Assembly (NCBI GenBank): GCA_948750805.1 | Contig: CAPZYV010000017.1 | Coordinates: forward strand, 1 to 11,978 | Direction of reading: 5' to 3' | Source: an uncultured Bacilli bacterium | GTDB lineage: Bacteria > Bacillota_I > Bacilli_A > RF39 > UBA660 | Length of the DNA stretch: 11,978 bases | In this document: one piece after another, positions 1 to 9,510 of the stretch | Layout: each line of letters starts with the position of its first letter | Position numbering within the stretch: position 1 is the first letter of the stretch | Position numbers and translations under genes: made by a program | Notes under the pieces: model-generated | Database searches by the model: none | What the model saw: the letters and a program-made list of their open reading frames with translations, nothing else | Told to the model about the DNA's origin: nothing

Positions 1-39
1 ATAATAAGTTTAAGTAGTATTGAGACATTAAATATATAA
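1..39 (+). other. possible C-terminal tail of a rightward gene entering the window
   Basis: Frame 1 is open from the window edge to a TAA at 37-39 (12 codons) and is followed at 44-84 by a terminator-like hairpin. This would fit the end of a gene convergent with gyrA. Twelve open codons can occur by chance in such AT-rich DNA, so this is only a possibility and no product can be named. Confidence 0.2.
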
Positions 40-43
40 TAGG

Positions 44-84
44 GGATATATATTGATGTTTCACGTGAAACATATATCCTTTTT
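44..84 (+). terminator. terminator-like hairpin enclosing parS
   Basis: GGATATAT at 44-51 pairs with ATATATCC at 72-79. The parS palindrome forms the inner stem, with a six-base bulge at 52-57. Five T residues follow at 80-84. Read rightward this looks like an intrinsic terminator for a gene ending to the left. The T run is short and the outer stem is AT-rich, so it could equally be a by-product of the parS palindrome. Confidence 0.4.
57..72. promoter_or_regulatory. parS centromere site (ParB/Spo0J binding)
   Basis: The 16 bases TGTTTCACGTGAAACA are a perfect palindrome and match the Bacillus subtilis-type parS consensus exactly. One further matching base on each side extends the palindrome to 56-73. 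ParB/Spo0J binds such sites, spreads along DNA and loads SMC for chromosome segregation, and the sites cluster near the origin. The distance of about 9 kb from the origin fits. parA and parB themselves are not in the window. I saw no second perfect copy here. Confidence 0.95.
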
Positions 85-127
85 CTCGGGTATTATTAAG
101 TTACTAACATTTATTTTATTTTAAAAA

Positions 128-158
128 TTAAAAAAAATAATGCCTATTCGGCACTATT
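128..158 (-). terminator. intrinsic terminator of the gyrA transcript
   Basis: On the minus strand AATAGTGCC (158-150) pairs with GGCATTATT (144-136) through nine base pairs including one G-U, around the loop GAATA, and is followed by a run of T residues. The TAG stop codon of gyrA (146-144) lies in the loop and the start of the right arm, so the terminator begins inside the coding sequence. Confidence 0.85.
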
Positions 159-2606
159 TTCTGTAGCTTCAATTGCTACTTCAGATTGTTCATCATCTTC
201 TGGTTCTTTATCAACTAAGCTAATCGTGGTTACATATTGATTTTCTTTTAAGTTAATTAATCTTACACCTTGAGTAACTCTTCCTAAAGTATTAATTTGT
301 TCTAAAGTCATACGCATTGTAGTTCCAGTATTTGTCATAATTACTAATTCTTTATCTTCATTTACAACTTTGACAGAAGCTATATTACCATTTTTATCAG
401 TTATATTTAAAGCTTTAACACCTTTACTACCACGACTTGTTTCTCTAAAGTCACTTACTAATGTCTTTTTTCCGTATCCTTTTTCAGTTACTAACAATAT
501 TTTATCTTCCTCAGTTACTACTTCTGCACATACGCATATTCCACCATCTAGATTGATTCCTTTGACACCGCTCGCTGTACGTCCCATTGGTCTTATATGT
601 TCTTCTTTAAATTTAACCATACGCCCTTTATCACTACCAAGTAAAATATAATTTTCACCATTTGTTTTCTTTACAGCGATTAATTCATCACTATCTTTTA
701 AATTTATACTTATTTTGCCAGACGTACGTATGTTTTCAAATTCGCTTATGGCTGTTTTCTTAACTAGACCTTTTTTAGTAGCAAATAATAAATATTTTGC
801 TTCATCGTCTGGAGATATACTTATCATAGAACTTATACTTTCATCTTTTTCAATTTGAAGTAAGTTTATTATTGGTAAACCTTTAGATTGACGATTGAAC
901 TCTGGTATTTCATAGCCTTTTAAACGATATACTTTTCCTTTATTTGTAAAGAATAACAAATAGTCATGACTTGATAAGTTTATCATCTGTTCTACAAAAT
1001 CCTCTTCATTAGTAGTCATACCTTTTATACCCATTCCACCACGTTTTTGAGCTTTAAATGTATCACTGCTAGTACGTTTAATATAACCTTTATTAGTTAA
1101 GGCAATTAGAACGTTTTCTTCTGGAATTAATGATTCATCTTCAATATATTCGATAGCAGTCATATCAATTGTAGTACGACGTTTATCCCCATATTTATCT
1201 TTTATTTCTTGTAACTCTTCTTTAATGATATTTAAAACTTTTTCTTCTGAAGCTAAAATACTTCTTAATTCATCAATTAAAGCTAACAATTCTTTAAGTT
1301 CATTTTCTATTTTATCTCTTTCTAATCCTGTTAAACGGCGAAGTTTCATTTCAAGAATAGCTTCGGCTTGTAATTCAGAAAGACCAAACTTACTCATTAA
1401 ATCGGCTTTAGCATTTTCATCTGATTCAGCACCTCTTATTACCTTTATTACTTCATCAATATGGTCTAAAGCAATTTTTAAGCCTTCTAAAATATGAACA
1501 CGTTTTTCTGCTTTATTTAAATCAAATTGAGTACGACGAATAATAACTTCTTTTTGATGATTAACATATTTAGAAATAATATCTTTTAACCCTAACGTTT
1601 TTGGAACCCCATTATCAAGCATTAAGAAAATTATACCATAAGTAGTTTGAAAAGCAGTATGCTTATAAAGTTTATTAAGTATTACTTGGGCATTAGCATC
1701 TTTTCTTAATGTAATAGTGATTTTTACACCATCTTTTAAGTCAGTATGATAATCTGTTATACCATCTAATACTTTATTATGAACAAGTTCTGCAACTTTA
1801 TTTTTTAGTTCTAATGTATTTATTCCATAAGGGACTTCTTCAATAATTATGTATTCACGACCATTTTTTTCTTCGATATGAGCACGAGACCTTATTGTAA
1901 TACTGCCACGACCAGTTTCATATGCTTTTTTAATACCACTATTTCCAAGGATTATAGCACCAGTTGGGAAATCAGGGCCTTTAACATGTTCCATTAAACC
2001 CAAAGTATCTATTTCAGGATTATCAATATAAGCAATACAGCCATCTATTACTTCACCTAAATTATGTGGTGGAATATTTGTGGCCATACCTACAGCGATT
2101 CCCATTGTACCATTAACTAAAATATTAGGAAATCTAGCAGGTAAAACTTCTGGTTCTTTAGTTGTTTCATCATAGTTAGGCGTAAAATTAACTGTATTTT
2201 TGTTAATGTCTCGCAATAATTCCATTGATACTTTAGCTAATTTGGCTTCAGTATAACGATAAGCAGCGGCTCCATCACCTTCAATATTACCAAAGTTACC
2301 ATGACCATCAACTAACATATAACGGTAGTTGAAATCTTGGGCCATACGAACCATAGCTTCATAAATACTAGAATCACCATGTGGATGGTATTTACCCATA
2401 ACATCACCAACAATAGTAGCACTTTTACGATGTTGTTTTTCTGGCGTTAAGCCATTTTGAAGCATATCATATAAAATACGACGATGTACAGGTTTTAAAC
2501 CATCACGAAGGTCTGGTAAAGCACGAGATACTATAACACTCATTGAGTAGTCAAGAAATGAATCACGTACTTCTTTTACTATATTATTTTTTTCTAATCT
2601 ATCCAT
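144..2606 (-). CDS. gyrA: DNA gyrase subunit A
   Basis: GyrA is the breakage-and-reunion subunit of the A2B2 gyrase, which introduces negative supercoils using ATP. At 820 residues it has normal length. The catalytic tyrosine is Tyr118 in the RYTE motif. The quinolone region reads [10 protein letters not shown] (74-83), with Ser79 and Glu83 at the two classic resistance positions, so no resistance change is visible there. The C-terminal DNA-wrapping domain carries the GyrA box QKRGGMG at 520-526, which together with the neighbouring gyrB separates it from ParC. Methionine replaces the usual basic residue at box position six. The tail is acidic. The ATG start has the site AGGAGGG just upstream, inside the end of gyrB, 10 bp away. 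It is presumably translated from the recF-gyrB-gyrA mRNA. Confidence 0.98.
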   Translation of the reverse strand: MDRLEKNNIVKEVRDSFLDYSMSVIVSRALPDLRDGLKPVHRRILYDMLQNGLTPEKQHRKSATIVGDVMGKYHPHGDSSIYEAMVRMAQDFNYRYMLVDGHGNFGNIEGDGAAAYRYTEAKLAKVSMELLRDINKNTVNFTPNYDETTKEPEVLPARFPNILVNGTMGIAVGMATNIPPHNLGEVIDGCIAYIDNPEIDTLGLMEHVKGPDFPTGAIILGNSGIKKAYETGRGSITIRSRAHIEEKNGREYIIIEEVPYGINTLELKNKVAELVHNKVLDGITDYHTDLKDGVKITITLRKDANAQVILNKLYKHTAFQTTYGIIFLMLDNGVPKTLGLKDIISKYVNHQKEVIIRRTQFDLNKAEKRVHILEGLKIALDHIDEVIKVIRGAESDENAKADLMSKFGLSELQAEAILEMKLRRLTGLERDKIENELKELLALIDELRSILASEEKVLNIIKEELQEIKDKYGDKRRTTIDMTAIEYIEDESLIPEENVLIALTNKGYIKRTSSDTFKAQKRGGMGIKGMTTNEEDFVEQMINLSSHDYLLFFTNKGKVYRLKGYEIPEFNRQSKGLPIINLLQIEKDESISSMISISPDDEAKYLLFATKKGLVKKTAISEFENIRTSGKISINLKDSDELIAVKKTNGENYILLGSDKGRMVKFKEEHIRPMGRTASGVKGINLDGGICVCAEVVTEEDKILLVTEKGYGKKTLVSDFRETSRGSKGVKALNITDKNGNIASVKVVNEDKELVIMTNTGTTMRMTLEQINTLGRVTQGVRLINLKENQYVTTISLVDKEPEDDEQSEVAIEATENSAE

Positions 2607-2616
2607 ATTAACCCTC

Positions 2617-5626
<3,010 letters not shown>

Positions 5627-5661
5627 TTTTTAGCCTCTACTTTGTTGTTATTTTAAAATGA

Positions 5662-5687
5662 TAGGTATTTATGTACTCCTATACCTA
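5662..5687. repeat. inverted repeat in the recF leader
   Basis: TAGGTAT (5662-5668) and ATACCTA (5681-5687) are perfect seven-base arms separated by 12 bases. The right arm coincides with the expected transcription start of the recF promoter, so the repeat could be an operator or form a hairpin at the 5' end of the mRNA. The partner, if any, is unknown. Confidence 0.5.
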
Positions 5688-5692
5688 GAATA

Positions 5693-5721
5693 ATTATATC
5701 ATAAAAAAAGACCTTTTTAAA
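5693..5721 (-). promoter_or_regulatory. promoter of the recF-gyrB-gyrA operon
   Basis: On the minus strand a perfect TATAAT lies at 5698-5693, preceded by TG and one base (extended -10). With a 17-base spacer the -35 is TTTAAA (5721-5716), four of six matching the consensus, and it sits inside the hairpin that ends the upstream gene. Initiation is expected near 5686. The strong extended -10 makes this a credible vegetative promoter. Confidence 0.75.
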
Positions 5722-5731
5722 GGAATTTTTT
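5703..5731. terminator. short bidirectional terminator-like hairpin after the comK-like gene
   Basis: On the minus strand an A run, a short CCTT/AAGG stem with an AT-rich loop and a seven-base T run follow the stop codon of the comK-like gene. The A and T runs can lengthen the stem. The GC core is only four pairs, so termination is probably partial and some readthrough into recF is expected. Confidence 0.5.
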
Positions 5732-5737
5732 GTAATT

Positions 5738-6169
5738 TTAGCCTCTTATTGCTAAACTTAAGCGCGTTGCTCGTAATAATTGTTTATCAAATATAGAATA
5801 ACTAACATTTATGATAGTTTTCTCATGGTTTATAAACTCTATAATAATGGTATTTTTAGATTTAGCTTCATAAAATAAAACGCCATTTAAATTTATCCAA
5901 ATGCACTTTTTGTTACGCTCAGAGTGAGTTGGAATAAATATTATACCTTTAGTTTCACTAATAATTATTGGTGGCTTATAGCTGGTTTTAATTAAAAAAG
6001 CACTACTTTTTTTTCTTCCTTCAAAAGTCGAACCATTTAAGATACAATTTCTTGAAACAATATTTACGCCAGTATCTTTAATTTCGAGAGTTTTATTTAC
6101 TTCAATTACTTTACTATTATGTCCATTAGGAATAATAGCTAAAGTTTCTTTAGTTATATTATATAGCAT
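5738..6169 (-). CDS. comK: ComK-family competence transcription factor, short form
   Basis: I recognise this as ComK family (the activator of DNA-uptake genes in Bacillus) from an almost gap-free match to remembered B. subtilis ComK. Shared elements are TLAIIP (9-14), SRNC (39-42), GSTFEGRK (46-53), KPPI (65-68), PTHS (80-83), CIWI (89-92) and the SYSIFDKQLLRATRL segment near the end. It has 143 residues against about 192 in B. subtilis. It stops shortly after the RxxxL segment and lacks the C-terminal region that includes the FMLYPK degradation motif. The ATG at 6169 follows AAGGGGG by eight bases and an in-frame TAA directly precedes it. A local extended -10 promoter and a hairpin over the ribosome binding site lie upstream. 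The position between dnaN and recF is normally that of rlbA/yaaA. DNA binding and a competence role are inferred from the family. Confidence 0.85.
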   Translation of the reverse strand: MLYNITKETLAIIPNGHNSKVIEVNKTLEIKDTGVNIVSRNCILNGSTFEGRKKSSAFLIKTSYKPPIIISETKGIIFIPTHSERNKKCIWINLNGVLFYEAKSKNTIIIEFINHEKTIINVSYSIFDKQLLRATRLSLAIRG

Positions 6170-6176
6170 TTAAAAT

Positions 6177-6221
6177 GCCCCCTTCATTTAAAATAACTAT
6201 GTTATATCATATAAAGAGGGC
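6177..6221 (-). promoter_or_regulatory. hairpin over the comK-like ribosome binding site, possible dnaN terminator
   Basis: In the minus-strand RNA, GCCCTCTTTAT (6221-6211) pairs with ATGAAGGGGGC (6187-6177) through 11 continuous pairs, two of them G-U. The right arm holds the AAGGGGG ribosome binding site and is followed by ATTTT. Transcripts coming from dnaN would contain both arms; transcripts from the local promoter would start inside the loop and lack the left arm. It may act as a weak terminator, as a translation block for readthrough RNA, or both. Confidence 0.55.
6201..6209 (-). promoter_or_regulatory. extended -10 promoter of the comK-like gene
   Basis: On the minus strand TGATATAAC gives an extended -10 (TG, one base, TATAAC). 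No good -35 is visible at 16-18 bases. The -10 lies in a near-perfect palindrome TTATAT-C-ATATAA (6202-6214, plus strand). Expected initiation is near 6194, about 25 bases before the start codon. The poor -35 suggests a weak or activator-dependent promoter. Confidence 0.5.
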
Positions 6222-6244
6222 GAATTTTGTCGAATTGTGCAAAA

Positions 6245-7363
6245 CTAGTAAGTTTTTATTGGTAATATTAATTGAATTAAAGATTCATCAGTTAATGACT
6301 TAATAATTAATGGTTTAACATCACTATTTAATAGGAGTAATATTTCTTCTTCTTGCATAGTTTTAATAGCTTCTAACATATATTTAGATGAAAATGATAT
6401 TTCAAGTTTTTCTTTATTATTTGTTTCAACACTTAATGTTTCTTCAACTTTTCCAATTTCTGAGGCAAAAGAATTAATTATCATTTTAGTATTATCTAAA
6501 GTCATTTTAACAATATTTTTATCTTTACCCTGAGTAAGTAAGGCAGCTCTATCTATAGCATCGTTAAACTCTTTTTTATTTACTTTAATAATATAAGCAA
6601 ATTCAGAAGGAATTAAATTAGAAGTATTAGGATAACTACCACTCAATAGATTAGTTTGAAAATTAATATTTTTATATTTAAATAAAGCTTTATTATTAAA
6701 GATATGAATTTCAATATCTTCATCATCAGTTATAATACGTTCTAGTTCCATAATATTTTTACCTGGTATAACGATTTCAAATTCTTTTTCAACTTCATGG
6801 TTTAATTTAATGTTCTTTTTAGCAAGACGATAAGAATCTGTAGCGACTGTTTCTAAAACATCTTTATTAAATTTAAAATTAACTCCAGTTAATATTGGTC
6901 TTAATTCTTGACTTGATATAGCAAATACAGTTTGATTAATAATAGTTTTAAATAAGTCTCCTTTAATAGTTATTGGTTCTTTACTTTCTTCTAATTTAAC
7001 ATCTGGATAGTCATTAATATCAAGACAATTTAAATTATATTGGTTATTGTCTGTATATATTCTTACTTTTAACCCATCTATAACTTCAAAGTTGATAATA
7101 TCGCTTGGCATTTTACGAACTATATCTAATATATATTTACTTTGAATAATAATTCCACCTAAATTAGTTATTTGTTTGATGTTTTTACTTTCTATTAATA
7201 CTTTTATTGTAAGTTCTGAATCACTGGCAGTTAAATATAAGCCTTTATCCTTTAATTCAAATTTAATACCATTTAACACGGGAATTACATTTTTTGTAGA
7301 TATTGCTCTAATTACATTATTTAATCCTTCTAAGATTATATTTTTTTCAATTGTGAATTTCAT
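6245..7363 (-). CDS. dnaN: DNA polymerase III beta subunit (sliding clamp)
   Basis: DnaN forms the ring-shaped homodimer that holds the replicative polymerase on DNA and docks many repair proteins. At 372 residues it has the standard three-domain length. The N terminus MKFTIEKNIILEGL, the segment VIPVLNGIKFEL and the closing LILPIKTY match the family. The ATG has AGAAGGA a few bases upstream. It lies 144 bases after dnaA, as expected, and may be transcribed from the dnaA promoter; I found no convincing separate promoter in that gap. The stop is TAG. A possible terminator hairpin follows 24 bases on and overlaps the leader of the comK-like gene. Confidence 0.97.
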   Translation of the reverse strand: MKFTIEKNIILEGLNNVIRAISTKNVIPVLNGIKFELKDKGLYLTASDSELTIKVLIESKNIKQITNLGGIIIQSKYILDIVRKMPSDIINFEVIDGLKVRIYTDNNQYNLNCLDINDYPDVKLEESKEPITIKGDLFKTIINQTVFAISSQELRPILTGVNFKFNKDVLETVATDSYRLAKKNIKLNHEVEKEFEIVIPGKNIMELERIITDDEDIEIHIFNNKALFKYKNINFQTNLLSGSYPNTSNLIPSEFAYIIKVNKKEFNDAIDRAALLTQGKDKNIVKMTLDNTKMIINSFASEIGKVEETLSVETNNKEKLEISFSSKYMLEAIKTMQEEEILLLLNSDVKPLIIKSLTDESLIQLILPIKTY

Positions 7364-7389
7364 ATTATTCCTTCTTTCTTTAATTTATT

Positions 7390-7404
7390 AGTATTTATAA
7401 TACT
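7390..7404. repeat. small inverted repeat in the dnaN leader
   Basis: AGTATT and AATACT form perfect six-base arms around TAT, about 15 bases before the dnaN ribosome binding site. It could form a small hairpin in the leader or be chance in AT-rich DNA. Confidence 0.35.
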
Positions 7405-7512
7405 GTTAGTAATGTTAATAAGTTGTTTTTTGCCTTTATTTTAGGAGAAGTTTAATAAATTTAATGTTAGTAATTGTTAAGTTCTCCACATATTTTTCAT
7501 AAGTTATTTACA
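7404..7512. other. secondary origin element between dnaA and dnaN (candidate)
   Basis: Two near-consensus DnaA boxes occur: TTCTCCACA at 7482-7490 (one mismatch to TTATCCACA) and TTATTTACA at 7504-7512 (two mismatches, overlapping the dnaA stop). Beside the first lies an AT-rich stretch with two copies of TGTTAGTAAT (7404-7413 and 7465-7474), 61 bases apart, each followed by GTTAA within a base. In B. subtilis the unwinding element lies in this same dnaA-dnaN space, so this is the likely melting site of a bipartite origin. The DnaA-trio pattern is not clear enough to call. Confidence 0.45.
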
Positions 7513-8863
7513 ATTTTGATTTTATCTCCTTTATGGTATGCTCTAGTTCGCTGTTTTTCATTAGTTCCTTTTCTATTTTGTCACAAGCGAATATAACTGT
7601 TGAATGGTCTTTACCACCAAATTCTAAACCAATTCTAGGAAAAGTTTCATCTGTCTCCATTCGACATAAGTACATTGCTAGTTGTCTTGGATGCGCGACT
7701 TTATTGCTTCTTTTTTTACCTTTTAAATCTTCAATAGTTATATGGTAGTAATCAGCAACGGCTTTTTGAATTTTAGTTATATTATTGTTAGAATAAATGT
7801 TTTTATTAACAAAATCTTTTAAGGCTTCGCAAGTAAATTCAAGGTCAATTACCTTGGGAACACACATTGCGGTATAAGCCATTAATCTATTTATAGCTCC
7901 TTCAAGGAATCTAATATCATTTTGACAAGCATTGGCAATATATTCAATACTTTCTTCTTTAATTAAATTAGCAATGCTAGTGTTTTCAATTTTCTTTCTA
8001 ATGATTTGACATCTTAAATCAAAATCAGGTGGATATATATCAACAGGTAATCCCCACATAAATCGGGACCTTAAGCGTTCCTCTAATATTTTTAAGTCAT
8101 CGGGAGAACGGTCACTACTAATAATGATTTGTTTATTAGATTGATGTAAATAATTAAAAGTGTTAAAGAATTCTTGTTGGGTTTTTTCGGCTCCAACTAA
8201 ATACTGGATATCATCTATTATTAAAACATCAACATTACGATATTTATTTTTAAATTCAGTAGCATATTCTAAAGTATTTTTTGCATTATCGGGATTAGCA
8301 ATATTGGTGTATTCTGTCATGAATTCATCACAAGTACAATATAGAACCTTTCGGTTAGAATTAGATGTAATAAAGTTTCCTATAGCATGCATTAAATGAG
8401 TTTTACCAAGACCACTTTTACCATATATGAAAAGTGGGTTATGAATACGACCAGGCGCTTCTGCGACAGCCATTGCTGCTACTTTAGCTAAACGGTTTGT
8501 GTCACCTACGACGAAATTATCAAAATTTAAGTTGGGATTAAGATTGGTTTGAAAATTATTGTTAGTATCTGTAATGTTATTAACAACTTCTTCGGGCATT
8601 TCCGATATTTCACTTTCTAAAATAAAATTTATATCATAGGTTATATTAGTTATATTATATAAGGTTTTTTCGATTAAAGAATAGTAGTTATCGCCTAACA
8701 TTTTTTTATGAATTTCCATAGGAACTTCAAATGTTATAGCAGTATCAGTTAAAGTAATGATTTTTAAATCGTTAAACCAAGCATGGAAAGATGCTGGATT
8801 AATTTCTTTATATATATTATCTAAAAACAGTTTTAATAATTCTGTATTATCCAAAAACCTCAC
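7508..8863 (-). CDS. dnaA: chromosomal replication initiator protein DnaA
   Basis: DnaA binds the origin boxes as an ATP-dependent filament and melts the origin. At 451 residues it is complete. Domain I carries the SFHAWF segment (25-30). An Asn-rich linker of about 30 residues follows. The AAA+ domain has Walker A GKSGLGKT (148-155) and Walker B VLIIDD (213-218). Domain IV has KVAHPRQLAMYLCR and the box-binding signature GGKDHSTV near the C terminus. The start is taken as GTG at 8863 because an in-frame TAG lies two codons upstream. Its ribosome binding site is weak, and TTG at codon 4 is an alternative, so output may be limited at initiation. The promoter at 8972-9000 overlaps a DnaA box, which fits autoregulation. 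Confidence 0.97.
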   Translation of the reverse strand: MRFLDNTELLKLFLDNIYKEINPASFHAWFNDLKIITLTDTAITFEVPMEIHKKMLGDNYYSLIEKTLYNITNITYDINFILESEISEMPEEVVNNITDTNNNFQTNLNPNLNFDNFVVGDTNRLAKVAAMAVAEAPGRIHNPLFIYGKSGLGKTHLMHAIGNFITSNSNRKVLYCTCDEFMTEYTNIANPDNAKNTLEYATEFKNKYRNVDVLIIDDIQYLVGAEKTQQEFFNTFNYLHQSNKQIIISSDRSPDDLKILEERLRSRFMWGLPVDIYPPDFDLRCQIIRKKIENTSIANLIKEESIEYIANACQNDIRFLEGAINRLMAYTAMCVPKVIDLEFTCEALKDFVNKNIYSNNNITKIQKAVADYYHITIEDLKGKKRSNKVAHPRQLAMYLCRMETDETFPRIGLEFGGKDHSTVIFACDKIEKELMKNSELEHTIKEIKSKL

Positions 8864-8938
8864 CCACTATCTTTGCTTTGTTGATATAATTGTAACGCAT
8901 TTTTTTTTTAAAAGAAAGTCTAAAATTAAAAATGTTTG

Positions 8939-8947
8939 TTATTCACA
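8939..8947 (+). promoter_or_regulatory. DnaA box, dnaA leader
   Basis: TTATTCACA, one mismatch to TTATCCACA. It lies about 18-26 bases downstream of the expected dnaA transcription start, where bound DnaA could block its own transcription. Confidence 0.65.
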
Positions 8948-8960
8948 TGTTATAAACATG
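8946..8960. repeat. operator-like palindrome in the dnaA leader
   Basis: CATGTT-ATA-AACATG, perfect six-base arms around three bases, lies just downstream of the expected dnaA transcription start and touches the DnaA box at 8939-8947. It could be a repressor operator or a leader hairpin; no binding protein is evident. Confidence 0.45.
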
Positions 8961-8971
8961 ATTTGTACCTT

Positions 8972-9000
8972 ATAATAACTGATAAAAAGCAATTTATCAA
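8972..9000 (-). promoter_or_regulatory. dnaA promoter overlapping a DnaA box
   Basis: On the minus strand TTGATA (9000-8995) and TATTAT (8977-8972) are separated by exactly 17 bases. Expected initiation is near 8965, giving a leader of about 100 bases. The -35 lies wholly within the DnaA box at 8994-9002, so DnaA binding should compete with RNA polymerase. Confidence 0.75.
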
Positions 9001-9011
9001 CATTATTCACA
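8994..9011 (+). promoter_or_regulatory. tandem pair of DnaA boxes
   Basis: TTATCAACA (8994-9002) is followed without a gap by TTATTCACA (9003-9011), each with one mismatch to TTATCCACA. The first overlaps the dnaA -35 and the AT-rich repeat tract begins directly after the second. Confidence 0.8.
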
Positions 9012-9137
9012 AAATTTTTTAATAATTTTTAACAATTGACATTTCATTATTTTTAATTATTTTGTTAATTATGTTAATAATTTTTAATTTATTTGTTTTT
9101 AACTCGGAAATACAAGGGATTGTTGGTACTAATATAT

Positions 9138-9189
9138 TGTGGATAACTTTCTGTTTATCAACATTTTAGTTAAAATATGATGTTGATAA
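9138..9189. promoter_or_regulatory. central DnaA box group
   Basis: TGTGGATAA at 9138-9146 is a perfect TTATCCACA box on the minus strand. TTATCAACA at 9155-9163 faces it, eight bases away, and TGTTGATAA at 9181-9189 is a minus-strand box. The perfect box is the likely high-affinity anchor. Confidence 0.85.
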
Positions 9190-9247
9190 TAAATTATTAG
9201 TTAATTTGTTAAAGGTTTGATTGTTTGCAACTTGTTTATAATAAAAA

Positions 9248-9280
9248 TTATTCACATTATTCACAATTTGATGTTGATAA
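9248..9280. promoter_or_regulatory. right-hand DnaA box group
   Basis: Two identical TTATTCACA boxes lie end to end at 9248-9256 and 9257-9265, followed by a minus-strand TGTTGATAA at 9272-9280. A weaker sequence, TGTTTATAA at 9233-9241, precedes them. Confidence 0.8.
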
Positions 9281-9457
9281 CATAGTTTTTACCTTTATTT
9301 TAGATAATTTTTAAATATTATTTTTTTTGGCATATAAGCTTTTTGTGTGATGTAAATTATCCATTAATGATAATGGGTGGCACTGTTAGCTAAAATGTTT
9401 CAAATGTAAGATACTTACCAGTTAATCGAGATAAGAAGATTTAATAACAAAAATATT

Positions 9458-9486
9458 TTGTATTTTAAATATAAATATGCTAGAAT
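9458..9486 (+). promoter_or_regulatory. strong promoter of the orphan gene beside oriC
   Basis: TTGTAT (9458-9463), a 17-base spacer and TAGAAT (9481-9486), with TG one base before the -10 (9478-9479, extended -10). Initiation is expected near 9493, leaving a leader of about 17 bases that holds the ribosome binding site. Confidence 0.75.
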
Positions 9487-9510
9487 GTGTGTGTTAGGGG
9501 AGGTGGCTTT

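Larger units (their letters stand above)
8864..9510. other. oriC: oriC, main origin region
   Basis: This 647-base gap has no credible gene. It separates leftward from rightward genes and holds nine DnaA boxes with at most one mismatch to TTATCCACA, in both orientations. Between the box groups at 9012-9110 is a very AT-rich tract with the direct repeat TTAATAATTTTTAA at 9019-9032 and 9074-9087, a possible unwinding element. A slightly GC-richer patch lies at 9104-9130. The part from 9290 to 9457 shows only a small inverted repeat CCATTA-atga-TAATGG (9361-9376), next to a weak box-like TTATCCATT. Promoters for dnaA and for the rightward orphan gene lie at its two ends. Confidence 0.93.

Noticed and set aside
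1..73. Minus-strand open frame from ATG at 73-71 to the window edge (24 codons), with an AAAAAGG sequence upstream.
   Set aside because: The ATG lies inside the parS palindrome, the stretch is short and AT-rich, and the peptide resembles no known start. It cannot be told from chance.
5703..5731. AAAA-N5-TTTT pattern resembling a ComK-binding AT-box before recF.
   Set aside because: Such A/T runs are frequent in this AT-rich DNA, here explained by the terminator, and no correctly spaced second box was evident.
9361..9376. Inverted repeat CCATTA-atga-TAATGG considered as part of a small RNA or riboswitch.
   Set aside because: The stem is short and AT-rich, with no T run or recognisable RNA family features around it.
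9487..9510. GTG start giving eight extra residues for the orphan gene.
   Set aside because: The extra codons are the ribosome binding site region of the ATG at 9511 and lie around the expected transcription start.
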